64,000 bases of DNA from Marinifilum_A sediminis (GTDB lineage: Bacteria; Bacteroidota; Bacteroidia; Bacteroidales; Marinifilaceae): assembly GCA_947496465.1 (NCBI GenBank), contig CANMCX010000001.1, forward strand, positions 186,001 through 250,000, read 5' to 3'. Under the pieces are notes generated by a model that was not told the DNA's origin, made no database searches, and worked only from the letters and a program-made list of their open reading frames with translations. How positions within the stretch are numbered: position 1 is the stretch's first letter; the number at the start of each line of letters is the position of its first letter. This document shows, one piece after another, positions 9,857-18,462 of this stretch. Made by a program: the position numbers and the translations under genes.

Positions 9857-10423
9857 ATGGAACTAGTAAGTATATATCTTTTAGCCCTTGGCTTATCTGT
9901 CGATTCCTTTGCTGCATCGGTATGCAGCGGACTTGCAATCAAACAAATTAAATTTAATCAAGCTGTTAAAATTGCTTTTTTCCTGGCGATATTTCAGGGA
10001 GGTATGCCCATTCTTGGCTGGTTTGCAGGGTGGGAATTGAAAGATTTAATAACAGATTTTGATCATTGGATCGCATTTATTCTCTTAAGCGGATTAGGTA
10101 GCAAAATGATTTATGAAAGTATCACAAATAAAGATCAGGATTGTAGCTTCAATCCCCTTAAGCTTTCTGTATTATTAGGAATCTCCATAGCAACAAGCAT
10201 AGATGCTTTGGTTATTGGCTTTAGTATGGCTCTAATAGGTCAACTTATTTGGACACCTGCCATAATTATATGTGGAGTTACATTTATTGCTTCTATGCTT
10301 GGAATGCTTCTTGGTAAGAAAATTGGTAGTAAAATGAGTCAAAAATTCGAAATTATTGGAGGTATTGTTTTAATATTAATTGGTCTTCGAATCTTAATTG
10401 AGCATTTGTTTTTCGCAAATTAA
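9857..10423 (+). CDS. mntP: Manganese efflux pump MntP
   Basis: The 188-residue inner-membrane protein has six hydrophobic helices in two related halves. The hallmark is LALGLSVDSFAASVCSGLA at the start and ATSIDALVIGFSMAL in the second half; each carries an acidic residue in the membrane that is needed for Mn2+ export in the family. The frame is open upstream to 9806, but the promoter lies inside that extension and MELVSIYLLALGLS is the canonical N-terminus, so I place the start at 9857. The stop overlaps by four bases the stop of the convergent FMN-binding gene. I see no Mn riboswitch in the short leader. Confidence 0.94.
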   Translation: MELVSIYLLALGLSVDSFAASVCSGLAIKQIKFNQAVKIAFFLAIFQGGMPILGWFAGWELKDLITDFDHWIAFILLSGLGSKMIYESITNKDQDCSFNPLKLSVLLGISIATSIDALVIGFSMALIGQLIWTPAIIICGVTFIASMLGMLLGKKIGSKMSQKFEIIGGIVLILIGLRILIEHLFFAN

Positions 10424-10965
10424 ATTTTCTCTTTTAATCTCAAATCAGTCATTAAAAGACTTAATGATTTTATTCCCTTCGTTATTTCAGGAGCAGAAAT
10501 AGTTGCGCCAGAGATACTGTCAATATCCTTCTCGAATTCCATATTTTCTCCATTCGATTTTCCAACAAATTGTTTCAGCCAATATCTAGCCATTATCTCA
10601 CCTCCATATGATGATCGATAAATCAATATAACAACTTGTTGTATTTTCAATTCATTATCGAACAAAACCATATAATCAAACAAATCATTTTTTCCCTTCG
10701 AACTGGCAAAAGTAGAGAAACCAATAATTTCTTCATTGTTTATAATTGATTCCAGACGAACTTTTGTTAATCCTACATAAGCATCTAAATTGATGTCATT
10801 TATATTCACCTCTCCCATAGATAACTCATCTGTACCAAAAGATGACTTTAAGGCTTTATTGATTCGTTTTTGAATGGATTTAGGATACTTCATACCAAAT
10901 GAATCCATTCCAAAACATAGAATCATACACACCAATAGAATCCTAAAAAGTTTACTTTTTCTCAT
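10420..10965 (-). CDS. Exported FMN-binding domain protein, probable covalent flavin carrier
   Basis: The 181-residue protein has a signal peptide (LFRILLVCMILCFGMDSFG) and a single FMN_bind domain. Residues 149-155, DSISGAT, match the DxxSGAT flavinylation signal recognised by ApbE, as known for NqrC and RnfG, so T155 is the predicted site of phosphoester-linked FMN. It would act as a one-domain electron carrier outside the cytoplasmic membrane. The gene lies downstream of the porin on the same strand, separated by a terminator-like hairpin, and its stop overlaps that of mntP in convergent orientation. Its redox partner is not visible here, and no apbE gene is in the window. Confidence 0.82.
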   Translation of the reverse strand: MRKSKLFRILLVCMILCFGMDSFGMKYPKSIQKRINKALKSSFGTDELSMGEVNINDINLDAYVGLTKVRLESIINNEEIIGFSTFASSKGKNDLFDYMVLFDNELKIQQVVILIYRSSYGGEIMARYWLKQFVGKSNGENMEFEKDIDSISGATISAPEITKGIKSLSLLMTDLRLKEKI

Positions 10966-10983
10966 ACTCTTATATACTTAGAA

Positions 10984-11019
10984 ACTGCAAGATGGGGTAA
11001 TTCAACCTCATCTTGCAGT
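10984..11019 (-). terminator. Hairpin between porin and FMN-binding gene
   Basis: An 11-bp perfect stem ACTGCAAGATG/CATCTTGCAGT has a 14-nt loop. Read on the minus strand it follows the porin stop and is followed by TTTCT, so it is a terminator or an intra-operon attenuator. The T-tract is short. Confidence 0.6.
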
Positions 11020-11041
11020 AAAAATATCTATTTAATAATTC

Positions 11042-12211
11042 TTAGAACCAAACTCCTACTCCACAGTTAATGAAGTGTTTTTTGTTGTCAGCACCATCTT
11101 TAAAGTTTTGATAATCTACTTTTACAACAGCACCTTTTGCCAGGTGATAGCTTAATCCAAAGAACCAATCCTCGCGATCATAAGCCTTATTTGCTGTAAT
11201 ACCATCAACTTTATGGTGAGTGTCATAGCTCTCATATCTTACAAATGGAACCAAAGCTTGTTCTTTTCCATGTAGTAAATCGTAACCTGCTTCTACATAG
11301 TAACCTTGCATTTGTTTTCCAAGATCCTTACCAGTTTTATCATTGTATTCCTTAACATCGTTGATGAAAGAGTGAATGTACTGACCTTTAAACTGAAATG
11401 CATCAACTTTATAACGGAAATCAAGACCTACCATGCTAATTCCAACACGAGTTGAATCAGCAACTTCTTCAGCAAAATCATCATCCTTATCTAATCCATC
11501 AAATTCTGATGACTGAGTTTTACCAAAGTACCCTGAAAGACCCAAGTTCAATCCTTTAATTCCATAGTAATCTACTTTTGCAGATAATGATGGAGATGTG
11601 AAAGTTGACTCAGCACCTTTTTGACGCCCTTTTCTTAAACCATCAGATCCTCTTAGCTTACCACTACCATCGAATCCATTAAATCCGTTCATGATATATA
11701 ACTGGTACTTTAATGGTGCATTTGCCAATCTTCCATTAATACCAACACCAATCTCTCTCCATGTAGTTGGAACAATGTACTTGTCAACACTTGGTCTCTC
11801 AACACCATTAAATGTAGTTGGCTCGTGATATTCATTCACAATTCCCATTGGAACTAACATCAAACCACCTCGTAAACTTACATTTGGCTTAACGTTATAG
11901 TTCAAAAATGCTTGCTCTACATATAATTCTTTAACGTGCTCGTATTCAATTTCTGTAACAAATGATGTTTTTTCGTTGAATTGGTATCCAAAAAATAAAA
12001 CCATTCTATGAACATCCATATTTCCGTTATAACGAGTTTGCCCACTAATTTGCTGATTGTAATGCACCTCACCATATCCGCCAATACTCAACTTCTCATC
12101 TTTAATTCTCTCTAAAATTGTAGACCCGATACTTTTCGGTGCTTCCTGCTCCTGAGCTTTTGTTGCAATAAATGCAAAACAAACTGCTAATAGTAATAAT
12201 CCTTTTTTCAT
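11042..12211 (-). CDS. Outer-membrane porin, O/P-like beta-barrel
   Basis: The 389-residue protein has a signal peptide (MKKGLLLLAVCFAFIATKAQ), then LSIGGYGEVHYNQQ and alternating strands rich in Tyr and Gly ending in GVGVWF, an aromatic C-terminus typical of outer-membrane barrels. PSLSAKVDYYGIKGLNLGLSGYFGKTQ and YVEAGYDLLHGKEQALVPFVRYESYD resemble the phosphate-selective porin O/P family of Bacteroidota. The substrate cannot be read from the sequence. The gene is divergent from the metal efflux permease and upstream of the FMN-binding gene. A link to extracytoplasmic electron transfer or anion uptake is only a guess from context. Confidence 0.8.
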   Translation of the reverse strand: MKKGLLLLAVCFAFIATKAQEQEAPKSIGSTILERIKDEKLSIGGYGEVHYNQQISGQTRYNGNMDVHRMVLFFGYQFNEKTSFVTEIEYEHVKELYVEQAFLNYNVKPNVSLRGGLMLVPMGIVNEYHEPTTFNGVERPSVDKYIVPTTWREIGVGINGRLANAPLKYQLYIMNGFNGFDGSGKLRGSDGLRKGRQKGAESTFTSPSLSAKVDYYGIKGLNLGLSGYFGKTQSSEFDGLDKDDDFAEEVADSTRVGISMVGLDFRYKVDAFQFKGQYIHSFINDVKEYNDKTGKDLGKQMQGYYVEAGYDLLHGKEQALVPFVRYESYDTHHKVDGITANKAYDREDWFFGLSYHLAKGAVVKVDYQNFKDGADNKKHFINCGVGVWF

Positions 12212-12265
12212 CTAGTTTTAAATTAGGTTTTAAATCAACAACCATGTAGTGGTAATATCTTGCGA

Positions 12266-12273
12266 CAAAAATA
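12266..12273 (-). promoter_or_regulatory. Porin -7 element
   Basis: On the minus strand the octamer is TATTTTTG (TANNTTTG), about 55 nt upstream of the porin ATG. The -33 box at the expected distance reads CTTT, so the match is partial. Confidence 0.45.
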
Positions 12274-12371
12274 GAACGAGTCTTAATAAAGAAAAATACC
12301 AACATGTAGGTATTTTTCAATTTTAGCCTAATTCAGACAATTCAAAACATCAAATAATCCATATATTTTAA

Positions 12372-12379
12372 TACTTTTG
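12372..12379 (+). promoter_or_regulatory. -7 element of the Cu/Zn permease gene
   Basis: TACTTTTG matches TANNTTTG 35 nt before the ATG at 12415. No clear TTTG is present at -33, so an activator may be involved, or the match may be chance. Confidence 0.4.
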
Positions 12380-12414
12380 GAAGTGTATAAAAATAAAATT
12401 AGACTACTTTACCA

Positions 12415-13731
12415 ATGGAATATATAAACCAATTCATCATAGATTTCATAGAGATATTGAATGAAATGTCACCATATCTCATGCTCGGTTTTTTCTTTGC
12501 CGGATTATTAAAAGTTGCTTTCCCTCAGAAATTTATAGACAAATATTTGGGACAAAAAAATAGCAAATCTGTTTTATATGCTTCTCTTATTGGAGTACCT
12601 CTTCCTCTTTGCTCATGTGGAGTAATACCAACAGGAATCTCATTTTATAAAAGTGGAGCAAGCAAAGGATCTTCCGTTTCATTTCTTATTTCTACTCCTC
12701 AAACAGGTGTAGATTCTATTCTGGTGACCTACTCTCTTCTAGGTTTACCTTTTGCAATAATTCGCCCATTCATAGCTTTGTTTACTGGATTTGTTGGTGG
12801 TCTTCTAACCAATCGTGTTGATGATTCGCAAAATGAAATAATAGATCATCAGGAAGACATTTGCTGTTCTACTGAAGAAAAGAAAGATTGTGAATGCGAT
12901 TCAAACTGTGAAACAAAATCAAAGAAAAAATCAAAAGTGTATACAATGTTCAAATATGCCTTTGTAGATTTTCTGCAAGATATCTCAAAATGGCTAATCA
13001 TTGGATTGCTTTTAGCGGCAGTAATTTCCGTGTTAATTCCAGATGATTTCTTTTCAAGTTTTATAGGTAATGATTTTCTTGGAATGATCGTAATTCTTAT
13101 AGCATCAATACCACTTTATATTTGTGCGACCTCATCGGTTCCCGTTGCGGCTGTATTATTAATGAAAGGAATCTCGCCAGGAGCAGCTTTAGTATTCCTT
13201 ATGGCAGGTCCTGCAACCAATGCAGCAACTATTACTGTATTAAATAAAGTTCTGGGTAAAAAAACCATGTGGGCATATCTAATTTCGATAATTTCAGGAG
13301 CATTATTATTTGGTTTACTTATCGATAATTTCTTACCAAGAGATTGGTTTACTTTAAGTGGATTACATCACCATATGACAGGACACGAAGGACATTGGGA
13401 ATTACCAAATTGGTTACAATGGGGAAGCAGTATTACCCTGTCACTATTAATTGCAAATGGATATCTACAGAAGTACTTATCCTCTAAAAAAGTAATAAAT
13501 AATCCCAAAGTTAAAATTGCAAAAGAGGAAGTAATTGTATCTGTGATAGGTATGAATTGTAACCATTGTAAGAATAGTGTTGAAAAACACATCGGTTCTT
13601 TGAAGAATATTGAAATAGCTGAAGTCAATCTGGAACAGAAAATTTTAAGAATGGTTGGTCAACAAATTGATCTAAATAAGATTAAAAAAGAAGTTGAAAG
13701 TTTGGGCTTCGAATTTAAGGATACAATATAG
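12415..13731 (+). CDS. SO_0444-type Cu/Zn efflux permease with C-terminal HMA domain
   Basis: The 438-residue protein has two permease halves of the DUF318/ArsP_1 kind, each with several helices. The family motif GVPLPLCSCGVIPTG (about 61-75) has its counterpart in PLYICATSSVPVAAVLL and LMAGPATNAATI. A Cys-rich loop between the halves (CCSTEEKKDCECDSNC) could bind metal. Residues from about 372 form a ferredoxin-like heavy-metal-associated domain with GMNCNHCKNS, the CxxC chaperone motif. Together these match the SO_0444 Cu/Zn efflux family. The role is metal detoxification at the inner membrane. It is transcribed divergently from the porin; no metalloregulator is adjacent. Confidence 0.86.
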   Translation: MEYINQFIIDFIEILNEMSPYLMLGFFFAGLLKVAFPQKFIDKYLGQKNSKSVLYASLIGVPLPLCSCGVIPTGISFYKSGASKGSSVSFLISTPQTGVDSILVTYSLLGLPFAIIRPFIALFTGFVGGLLTNRVDDSQNEIIDHQEDICCSTEEKKDCECDSNCETKSKKKSKVYTMFKYAFVDFLQDISKWLIIGLLLAAVISVLIPDDFFSSFIGNDFLGMIVILIASIPLYICATSSVPVAAVLLMKGISPGAALVFLMAGPATNAATITVLNKVLGKKTMWAYLISIISGALLFGLLIDNFLPRDWFTLSGLHHHMTGHEGHWELPNWLQWGSSITLSLLIANGYLQKYLSSKKVINNPKVKIAKEEVIVSVIGMNCNHCKNSVEKHIGSLKNIEIAEVNLEQKILRMVGQQIDLNKIKKEVESLGFEFKDTI

Positions 13732-13922
13732 TTCGTTCTCTCATACAATAAAGCACATTACATTCTCACTTACAGACTATTCAAGACTTATTAAAAATAA
13801 CATTTGATATAAAAAAAACTACAATTTAATAAGCGATTTTAAGGTCTCTAAACCCCACATAAAACATGACAAATGTCATTTTTTATGTCAACTCACATCG
13901 ACACATGTTTATATTTAATTAA

Positions 13923-13952
13923 TTGGAAACTTCGATTTTTTAATTACTTTTG
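13923..13952 (+). promoter_or_regulatory. Promoter of the acyl-CoA carboxylase operon
   Basis: TTGG at 13923-13926 and TACTTTTG at 13945-13952 are 18 nt apart; the start site would be near 13958. The same TTGG-N18-TACTTTTG layout occurs before the oxoamine synthase gene at 43523-43552. Confidence 0.55.
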
Positions 13953-13959
13953 ATATGCT

Positions 13960-13981
13960 GCACAACATATATATGCTGTGC
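13960..13981. promoter_or_regulatory. Operator-like 22-bp palindrome at the carboxylase transcription start
   Basis: Arms GCACA and TGTGC flank the core CATATATATG, with a single mismatched pair in 22 bp. It begins just after the predicted transcription start, a position where a bound dimeric repressor would block transcription. No regulator gene is adjacent. Confidence 0.5.
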
Positions 13982-14078
13982 GTTATCTTTTTTTTGGGAA
14001 ACAATTCCTAATCTAATGGATGAATAATTGATTTATAACAAGACCATTATAGGTCTTCATCAACGATTAACCAAAAAT

Positions 14079-15602
14079 ATGATTAAGAAGATTTCAAAAG
14101 TCCTCGTCGCTAACCGAGGAGAAATTGCCCTGCGCGTAATGCGATCTTGCAGGGAATTGGGAATTCAAACAGTTGCTGTTTATTCCGAAGTAGATAGAAC
14201 ATCTATGCATGTAAGGTATGCTGATCAGGCTTTCCATATTGGACCGGCAGCTTCAGCAGAAAGTTATCTAAACATTGATAAAATTATTGAAGTAGCGAAA
14301 TGCTCCAGAGCTGATGCTATTCATCCTGGTTACGGATTCTTAAGCGAAAATGCTGAATTTTCGAAGCGTTGTCAGGAAGAAGGTATCATCTTTATTGGCC
14401 CTACACCAGAAGTCATATCCACAATGGGAGATAAAATCACCGCCAGAAAAACCATGATTAATGGTGGCGTTCCTGTTGTTCCCGGAACCAAGGAAAATAT
14501 GGAAAATGACGAATCTGCATTAAAAGCAATTAAAGAAATCGGCCTGCCAGTAATGATTAAAGCCTCTGCCGGTGGTGGTGGTAAAGGCATGCGAATGGTC
14601 GATAAAGAAGAGAATATTCTTGAAGGTCTTCGTGCTGCCAAATCAGAAGCAAAATCTGCCTTTGGCGATGATACTGTTTATGTAGAGAAGTACATTTCTT
14701 CTCCTCATCATATCGAGTTTCAAATCCTTGGTGATCAACATGGAAATGTAGTTCATCTGTGCGAGCGAGAATGCTCCGTCCAACGAAGACATCAGAAAGT
14801 TGTTGAGGAAACACCTTCTCCATTATTAACTCCAGAGTTAAGAGCAAAAATGGGTGAAGCAGCGGTTTCAGCAGCAAAAGCCGTAAACTACCATGGTGCA
14901 GGAACCATTGAGTTTTTAGCCGACAACAACCATAATTTCTACTTTCTTGAAATGAATACCAGATTGCAAGTAGAGCATCCTATAACGGAACGAACCACTG
15001 GTTATGATCTTGTAAAACAACAAATTCTTATTGCTGAAGGTCAAAAATTGAATATCAAACAAGAAGAAGTTTTTCAATTTGGTCACGCAATAGAGTGTAG
15101 AATTTATGCAGAAGATACTGACAATAACTTCATGCCTAGTCCAGGTCTAATAACTCATATTACCGAACCAATGGGATTAGGAGTTAGAACCGATGGCTAT
15201 GTTTATGAAGGCTATGAAATCCCTATTCACTACGATCCAATGATCTCTAAATTGATTATTTGGGCAAGAACAAGAGAGGAAGCAATCGAAAGAATGCGTC
15301 GTGCTCTTTACGAATACAAAATTACCGGAGTCAAGACATCTATTAAATTCTTAGAGAAAATAATGGATTGTGAAGACTTTAGATCAGGTAACTACGATAC
15401 CCATTTTATTCAAAATAACGAAGAATTTCTGTTAGCAGATGATGAAGCCAAACAGCAGTTTGAAGATCTGGCAATTGTTGCCGCCTTTATTGATTATCAT
15501 CACAAACTTAAAAATGTTCAGGTCGATCAAAAATGCTCTAAAAACAGTGGTTGGAAAGAGTTTGGTCGTCGTCGTGGCATGTACAGAGCTAGTGAAAATT
15601 AA
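14079..15602 (+). CDS. Biotin carboxylase subunit of an acyl-CoA carboxylase
   Basis: The 507-residue protein has the biotin carboxylase ATP-grasp fold: KVLVANRGEIALRVMRSC (pre-ATP-grasp), HPGYGFLSENAEF, the glycine-rich loop KASAGGGGKGMRMV, CERECSVQRRHQKVVEE, LEMNTRLQVEHPITE and the C-terminal HYDPMISKLI. It carboxylates the biotin of the carrier encoded next. An in-frame TTG at 14028 would add 17 residues that do not belong to the family, so I choose the ATG at 14079, where IKKISKVLVANRG is the usual start. Gene order carboxylase, carrier, transferase suggests propionyl-CoA or acetyl-CoA carboxylation, or the methylmalonyl-CoA route of propionate metabolism. Confidence 0.92.
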   Translation: MIKKISKVLVANRGEIALRVMRSCRELGIQTVAVYSEVDRTSMHVRYADQAFHIGPAASAESYLNIDKIIEVAKCSRADAIHPGYGFLSENAEFSKRCQEEGIIFIGPTPEVISTMGDKITARKTMINGGVPVVPGTKENMENDESALKAIKEIGLPVMIKASAGGGGKGMRMVDKEENILEGLRAAKSEAKSAFGDDTVYVEKYISSPHHIEFQILGDQHGNVVHLCERECSVQRRHQKVVEETPSPLLTPELRAKMGEAAVSAAKAVNYHGAGTIEFLADNNHNFYFLEMNTRLQVEHPITERTTGYDLVKQQILIAEGQKLNIKQEEVFQFGHAIECRIYAEDTDNNFMPSPGLITHITEPMGLGVRTDGYVYEGYEIPIHYDPMISKLIIWARTREEAIERMRRALYEYKITGVKTSIKFLEKIMDCEDFRSGNYDTHFIQNNEEFLLADDEAKQQFEDLAIVAAFIDYHHKLKNVQVDQKCSKNSGWKEFGRRRGMYRASEN

Positions 15603-15624
15603 ATCTTAAAATTATTAAATCGTT

Positions 15625-16134
15625 ATGGCACTTGAAATAAAATTGGACGACCGAATTGCAAAAGTTGAGCTTCTGGCTGAAGATGGCAACTCTGTAAAAA
15701 TAATGGTCGACAACAAGGAGTACGATCTGGATATGCAACAAGTAGAAACTGGCGTTTATTCAGTAATGTACAAAGGGCGTTCATACAATGTAGAATTAAT
15801 CGAGAACGGAACTCCTAAGAAATATACAGTCAACACTTTTTATCACTCATACGAAGCTGAAATTATTGACGCAGAAACCAAATATCAACAGGCAAGGAAT
15901 GCTGGTAATCTGGAAACTGCTGAAAGTACAATTACATCTCCAATGCCAGGAAAGGTTGTTAAAATACCTGTTGGTTTAGGCGATGAAGTTAAAAAAGGCG
16001 ATACCGTTATTATCGTATCAGCAATGAAAATGGAAAGTGAATACAAAGCAATGAAAGACGGATTGGTGAAAGAAATCTTTGTGAAAGAAGAAGACACCAT
16101 TGACGGGAATCAACCTCTTGTATTCATCGATTAA
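15625..16134 (+). CDS. Biotin carboxyl carrier protein
   Basis: The 169-residue protein carries biotin between the two catalytic subunits. The C-terminal biotinyl domain holds SPMPGKVVKIPVGLGDEVKKGD and SAMKMESEY, with biotin predicted on K135. The N-terminal 90 residues form a small beta-rich part ('KYTVNTFYHSYEAEI') like the linker domains of propionyl-CoA carboxylase. It is 22 nt downstream of the biotin carboxylase and 61 nt upstream of the transferase. Confidence 0.92.
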   Translation: MALEIKLDDRIAKVELLAEDGNSVKIMVDNKEYDLDMQQVETGVYSVMYKGRSYNVELIENGTPKKYTVNTFYHSYEAEIIDAETKYQQARNAGNLETAESTITSPMPGKVVKIPVGLGDEVKKGDTVIIVSAMKMESEYKAMKDGLVKEIFVKEEDTIDGNQPLVFID

Positions 16135-16195
16135 AAAGAAACCTTAACTAAAAACCTTTGTTCTTAAATTTGTAGAACAGAAACAAAACAAAGCA

Positions 16196-17731
16196 ATGTT
16201 GACATTAGAAGATAAAATCAAAAAATTTGAAGAATTAAATAAAGCTGCTGAAGAAGGTGGCGGGCAAGCTAGAATTGATAAGCATCATGCTGCCGGGAAA
16301 AAAACTGCTCGTGAAAGAATTTATGATCTTTTAGATCCTGAAACTTTTGTAGAGGTGGATAAAATGGTAACTCACCGATCGACAGATTTTGGAATGGAAA
16401 AGAACAAGATTCTTGGAGATGGTGTAGTCTGCGGTTACGGAAAAATCGATGACCGTTTGGTTTATGTATTCGCTCAAGATTTTACCGTCTTTGGTGGATC
16501 CTTAAGTCGTGCAAACGCCGATAAAATCGTAAAAATTACCAAGCTTGCAATGAAAATGGGTGCACCAATAGTTGGTCTCAACGATTCTGGTGGAGCTCGA
16601 ATTCAGGAAGGTGTCCAAAGTTTAGCTGGTTATGCTGATATCTTTTACCAAAATGTGAGAGGTTCGGGAGTGATACCTCAGATCTCTGCAATTATGGGAC
16701 CTTGTGCCGGTGGAGCCGTGTATTCTCCTGCTCTTACGGATTTTATCATGATGGTAAAAGATACGAGCTACATGTTTGTTACTGGTCCTGATGTTATTAA
16801 AACTGTAACGCACGAAGAAGTTACTAAAGAAGAATTAGGTGGAGCTCTTACACACAACTCTAAAAGTGGTGTTGCTCATTTTACTGCCGATAACGACGAA
16901 CAAGCAATGATGATGTTACGTGAGTTAATCGGTTTTCTTCCTTCCAATAATATGGAGGATCCTCCGGTTAAACCTTGTACAGATAACATCCATCGTGAAG
17001 ATGAAAAACTTCAGGATATTGTTCCAGCAGATCCAAACAAACCTTACGATATCAAAGACATTATAGAAACTGTTGTTGATGATCACAACTTTTTTGAGGT
17101 AATGCCTTTATATGCGCCAAATATTACCATAGGATTCGCGAGACTTGCAGGTAAACCTGTAGGTATTGTTGCCAATAATCCTGCAAATATGGCTGGTGTT
17201 TTGGATATTAATAGCTCTACAAAAGCAGCTCGATTTGTCCGTTTTTGCGATGCTTTCAACATTCCATTAATCACCTTTGTAGATGTACCAGGATTCCTAC
17301 CTGGAACTGCTCAAGAGTATGGTGGAATTATTAAGCATGGAGCAAAACTATTGTATGCTTTTGCTGAAGCAACTGTTCCAAAAATTACTTTAATTACCCG
17401 AAAGGCTTATGGTGGTGCTTACGATGTAATGGCATCGAAACATATTGGTGCTGATATAAATTACTCCTATCCTACTGGTGAAATTGCTGTAATGGGTGCC
17501 GAAGGTGCTGTAAATATCATGCACAAAGGTCTAACAGAATCAGAAAGAGCTGAAGCTATTGATGATTATAGAGATAAGTTTGCTCATCCATATAAAGCTG
17601 CCGAATTGGGTTATATCGACGAGGTTATTCAACCTAAAGAAAGTCGTTATAAATTGATTCAGGCTTTGGAAATGTGTGCCAATAAGAGCGAACAGAATCC
17701 TCCTAAAAAGCATGGAAATATTCCTTTGTAA
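16196..17731 (+). CDS. Acyl-CoA carboxylase carboxyltransferase subunit (propionyl/methylmalonyl-CoA type)
   Basis: The 511-residue crotonase-fold enzyme transfers CO2 between biotin and an acyl-CoA. Visible are GKKTARERIYDLLDPETFVEVD at the N-terminus, GGSLSRANADKI, GLNDSGGARIQEGVQSLAGYADIF, MGPCAGGAVYSPALTDF (first oxyanion hole), and in the second half VGIVANNPANMAGVLD, TFVDVPGFLPGTAQEYGGII, KAYGGAYDVM. This is the PccB/MmdA type rather than AccA/AccD. It likely works in propionyl-CoA/methylmalonyl-CoA interconversion, a usual route in succinate- and propionate-forming Bacteroidota (inference). TAAATTTG at 16165-16172 may be an internal promoter. A terminator follows. Confidence 0.92.
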   Translation: MLTLEDKIKKFEELNKAAEEGGGQARIDKHHAAGKKTARERIYDLLDPETFVEVDKMVTHRSTDFGMEKNKILGDGVVCGYGKIDDRLVYVFAQDFTVFGGSLSRANADKIVKITKLAMKMGAPIVGLNDSGGARIQEGVQSLAGYADIFYQNVRGSGVIPQISAIMGPCAGGAVYSPALTDFIMMVKDTSYMFVTGPDVIKTVTHEEVTKEELGGALTHNSKSGVAHFTADNDEQAMMMLRELIGFLPSNNMEDPPVKPCTDNIHREDEKLQDIVPADPNKPYDIKDIIETVVDDHNFFEVMPLYAPNITIGFARLAGKPVGIVANNPANMAGVLDINSSTKAARFVRFCDAFNIPLITFVDVPGFLPGTAQEYGGIIKHGAKLLYAFAEATVPKITLITRKAYGGAYDVMASKHIGADINYSYPTGEIAVMGAEGAVNIMHKGLTESERAEAIDDYRDKFAHPYKAAELGYIDEVIQPKESRYKLIQALEMCANKSEQNPPKKHGNIPL

Positions 17732-17754
17732 AACTCTAAGAAAACCATAATATT

Positions 17755-17782
17755 AAAAGCATAGCCAATAGGCTGTGCTTTT
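17755..17782 (+). terminator. Terminator of the acyl-CoA carboxylase operon
   Basis: AAAAGCATAGCC pairs with GGCTGTGCTTTT (one wobble) around a 4-nt loop and ends in T residues, 23 nt after the stop codon. Confidence 0.85.
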
Positions 17783-17824
17783 CTTGTTATATTGTAGATT
17801 GTAAATAAAAAGAATCAAAAAGTC

Positions 17825-18424
17825 ATGCAAAGAGCTGCGAACGTTGAAGAGTATCTTGAGATCAAAAACGAATGGAAAAATGAACTTAACTTACTCAGAA
17901 GTATCATTCAAAAAACAGAATTGGTAGAGTGTATAAAATGGGGAGCTCCAACTTATACAATAGCAGATAAAAATGTAGTTGGTCTGGGAGCTTTTAAAGG
18001 CTATGTTGGCTTATGGTTTTTTCAAGGTGCTTTGCTTTCTGATACCAAAAAACTTTTGCTCAATGCTCAGGAAGGCAAAACAAATGCTATGAGGCAAATG
18101 AGATTTACTTCCTTGAATGAAATTGATGAAGATACCATTCTATACTATTTGGAAGAAGCCATATTAAATCAAAAGGAAGGTAAGACCGTTCCTATTGCTA
18201 AAAAATCGTCTAAGTTTAAAATCCCAACTGAATTAAAACAAGCCTTGGATGCCGATTTAAAGGCAGCTGATATGTTTGCAAAATTCACTGCATACAAACA
18301 AAAAGAGTACGCTTTGCACATAGCGCAAGCTAAACGAGAAGCCACAAAATTGAAAAGGATAGAAAAAATAATTCCGATGATACTAAAAGGCATCGGATTA
18401 AACGACAAGTATAGAAACTGTTAA
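17825..18424 (+). CDS. YdeI/OmdA family protein with DUF1801 domain
   Basis: The 199-residue soluble protein has an N-terminal DUF1801 domain (LRSIIQKTELVECIKWGAPTY-type segment, GLGAFKGYVGLWFFQGALL, NAMRQMRFTS) and a C-terminal YdeI/OmdA helical segment (PTELKQALDADLKAADMFAKF, then KREATKLKRIEKIIPMILKG). The family is called bacteriocin-protection/OmpD-associated by name, but its biochemical role is not established. It has no operon partner, being closed by terminators on both sides. Confidence 0.85.
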   Translation: MQRAANVEEYLEIKNEWKNELNLLRSIIQKTELVECIKWGAPTYTIADKNVVGLGAFKGYVGLWFFQGALLSDTKKLLLNAQEGKTNAMRQMRFTSLNEIDEDTILYYLEEAILNQKEGKTVPIAKKSSKFKIPTELKQALDADLKAADMFAKFTAYKQKEYALHIAQAKREATKLKRIEKIIPMILKGIGLNDKYRNC

Positions 18425-18430
18425 AACAAT

Positions 18431-18457
18431 AAGAGCTTACCATTTAGGTAAGCTCTT
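18431..18457. terminator. Bidirectional terminator between convergent genes
   Basis: AAGAGCTTACC and GGTAAGCTCTT form an 11-bp stem with a 5-nt loop and have T-rich flanks on both strands, serving the YdeI gene and the peptidase gene. Confidence 0.88.
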
Positions 18458-18462
18458 TTATA

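Larger units (their letters stand above)
13732..14078. promoter_or_regulatory. Regulatory region ahead of the acyl-CoA carboxylase operon
   Basis: This 347-bp stretch holds no gene. It contains a small inverted repeat ATGACA-AA-TGTCAT at 13866-13879 followed by T residues (possible weak terminator or operator), the accC promoter and a near-perfect palindrome at 13960-13981. An in-frame TTG at 14028 could extend accC but lacks family support. Confidence 0.5.

Noticed and set aside
12102..12320. 72-codon minus-strand ORF overlapping the porin start
   Set aside because: It is another frame over the porin signal-peptide region and its own upstream sequence; no family and no promoter of its own.
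14028..14078. TTG-started N-terminal extension of the biotin carboxylase
   Set aside because: The extra 17 residues do not fit the family; the ATG at 14079 gives the canonical start.
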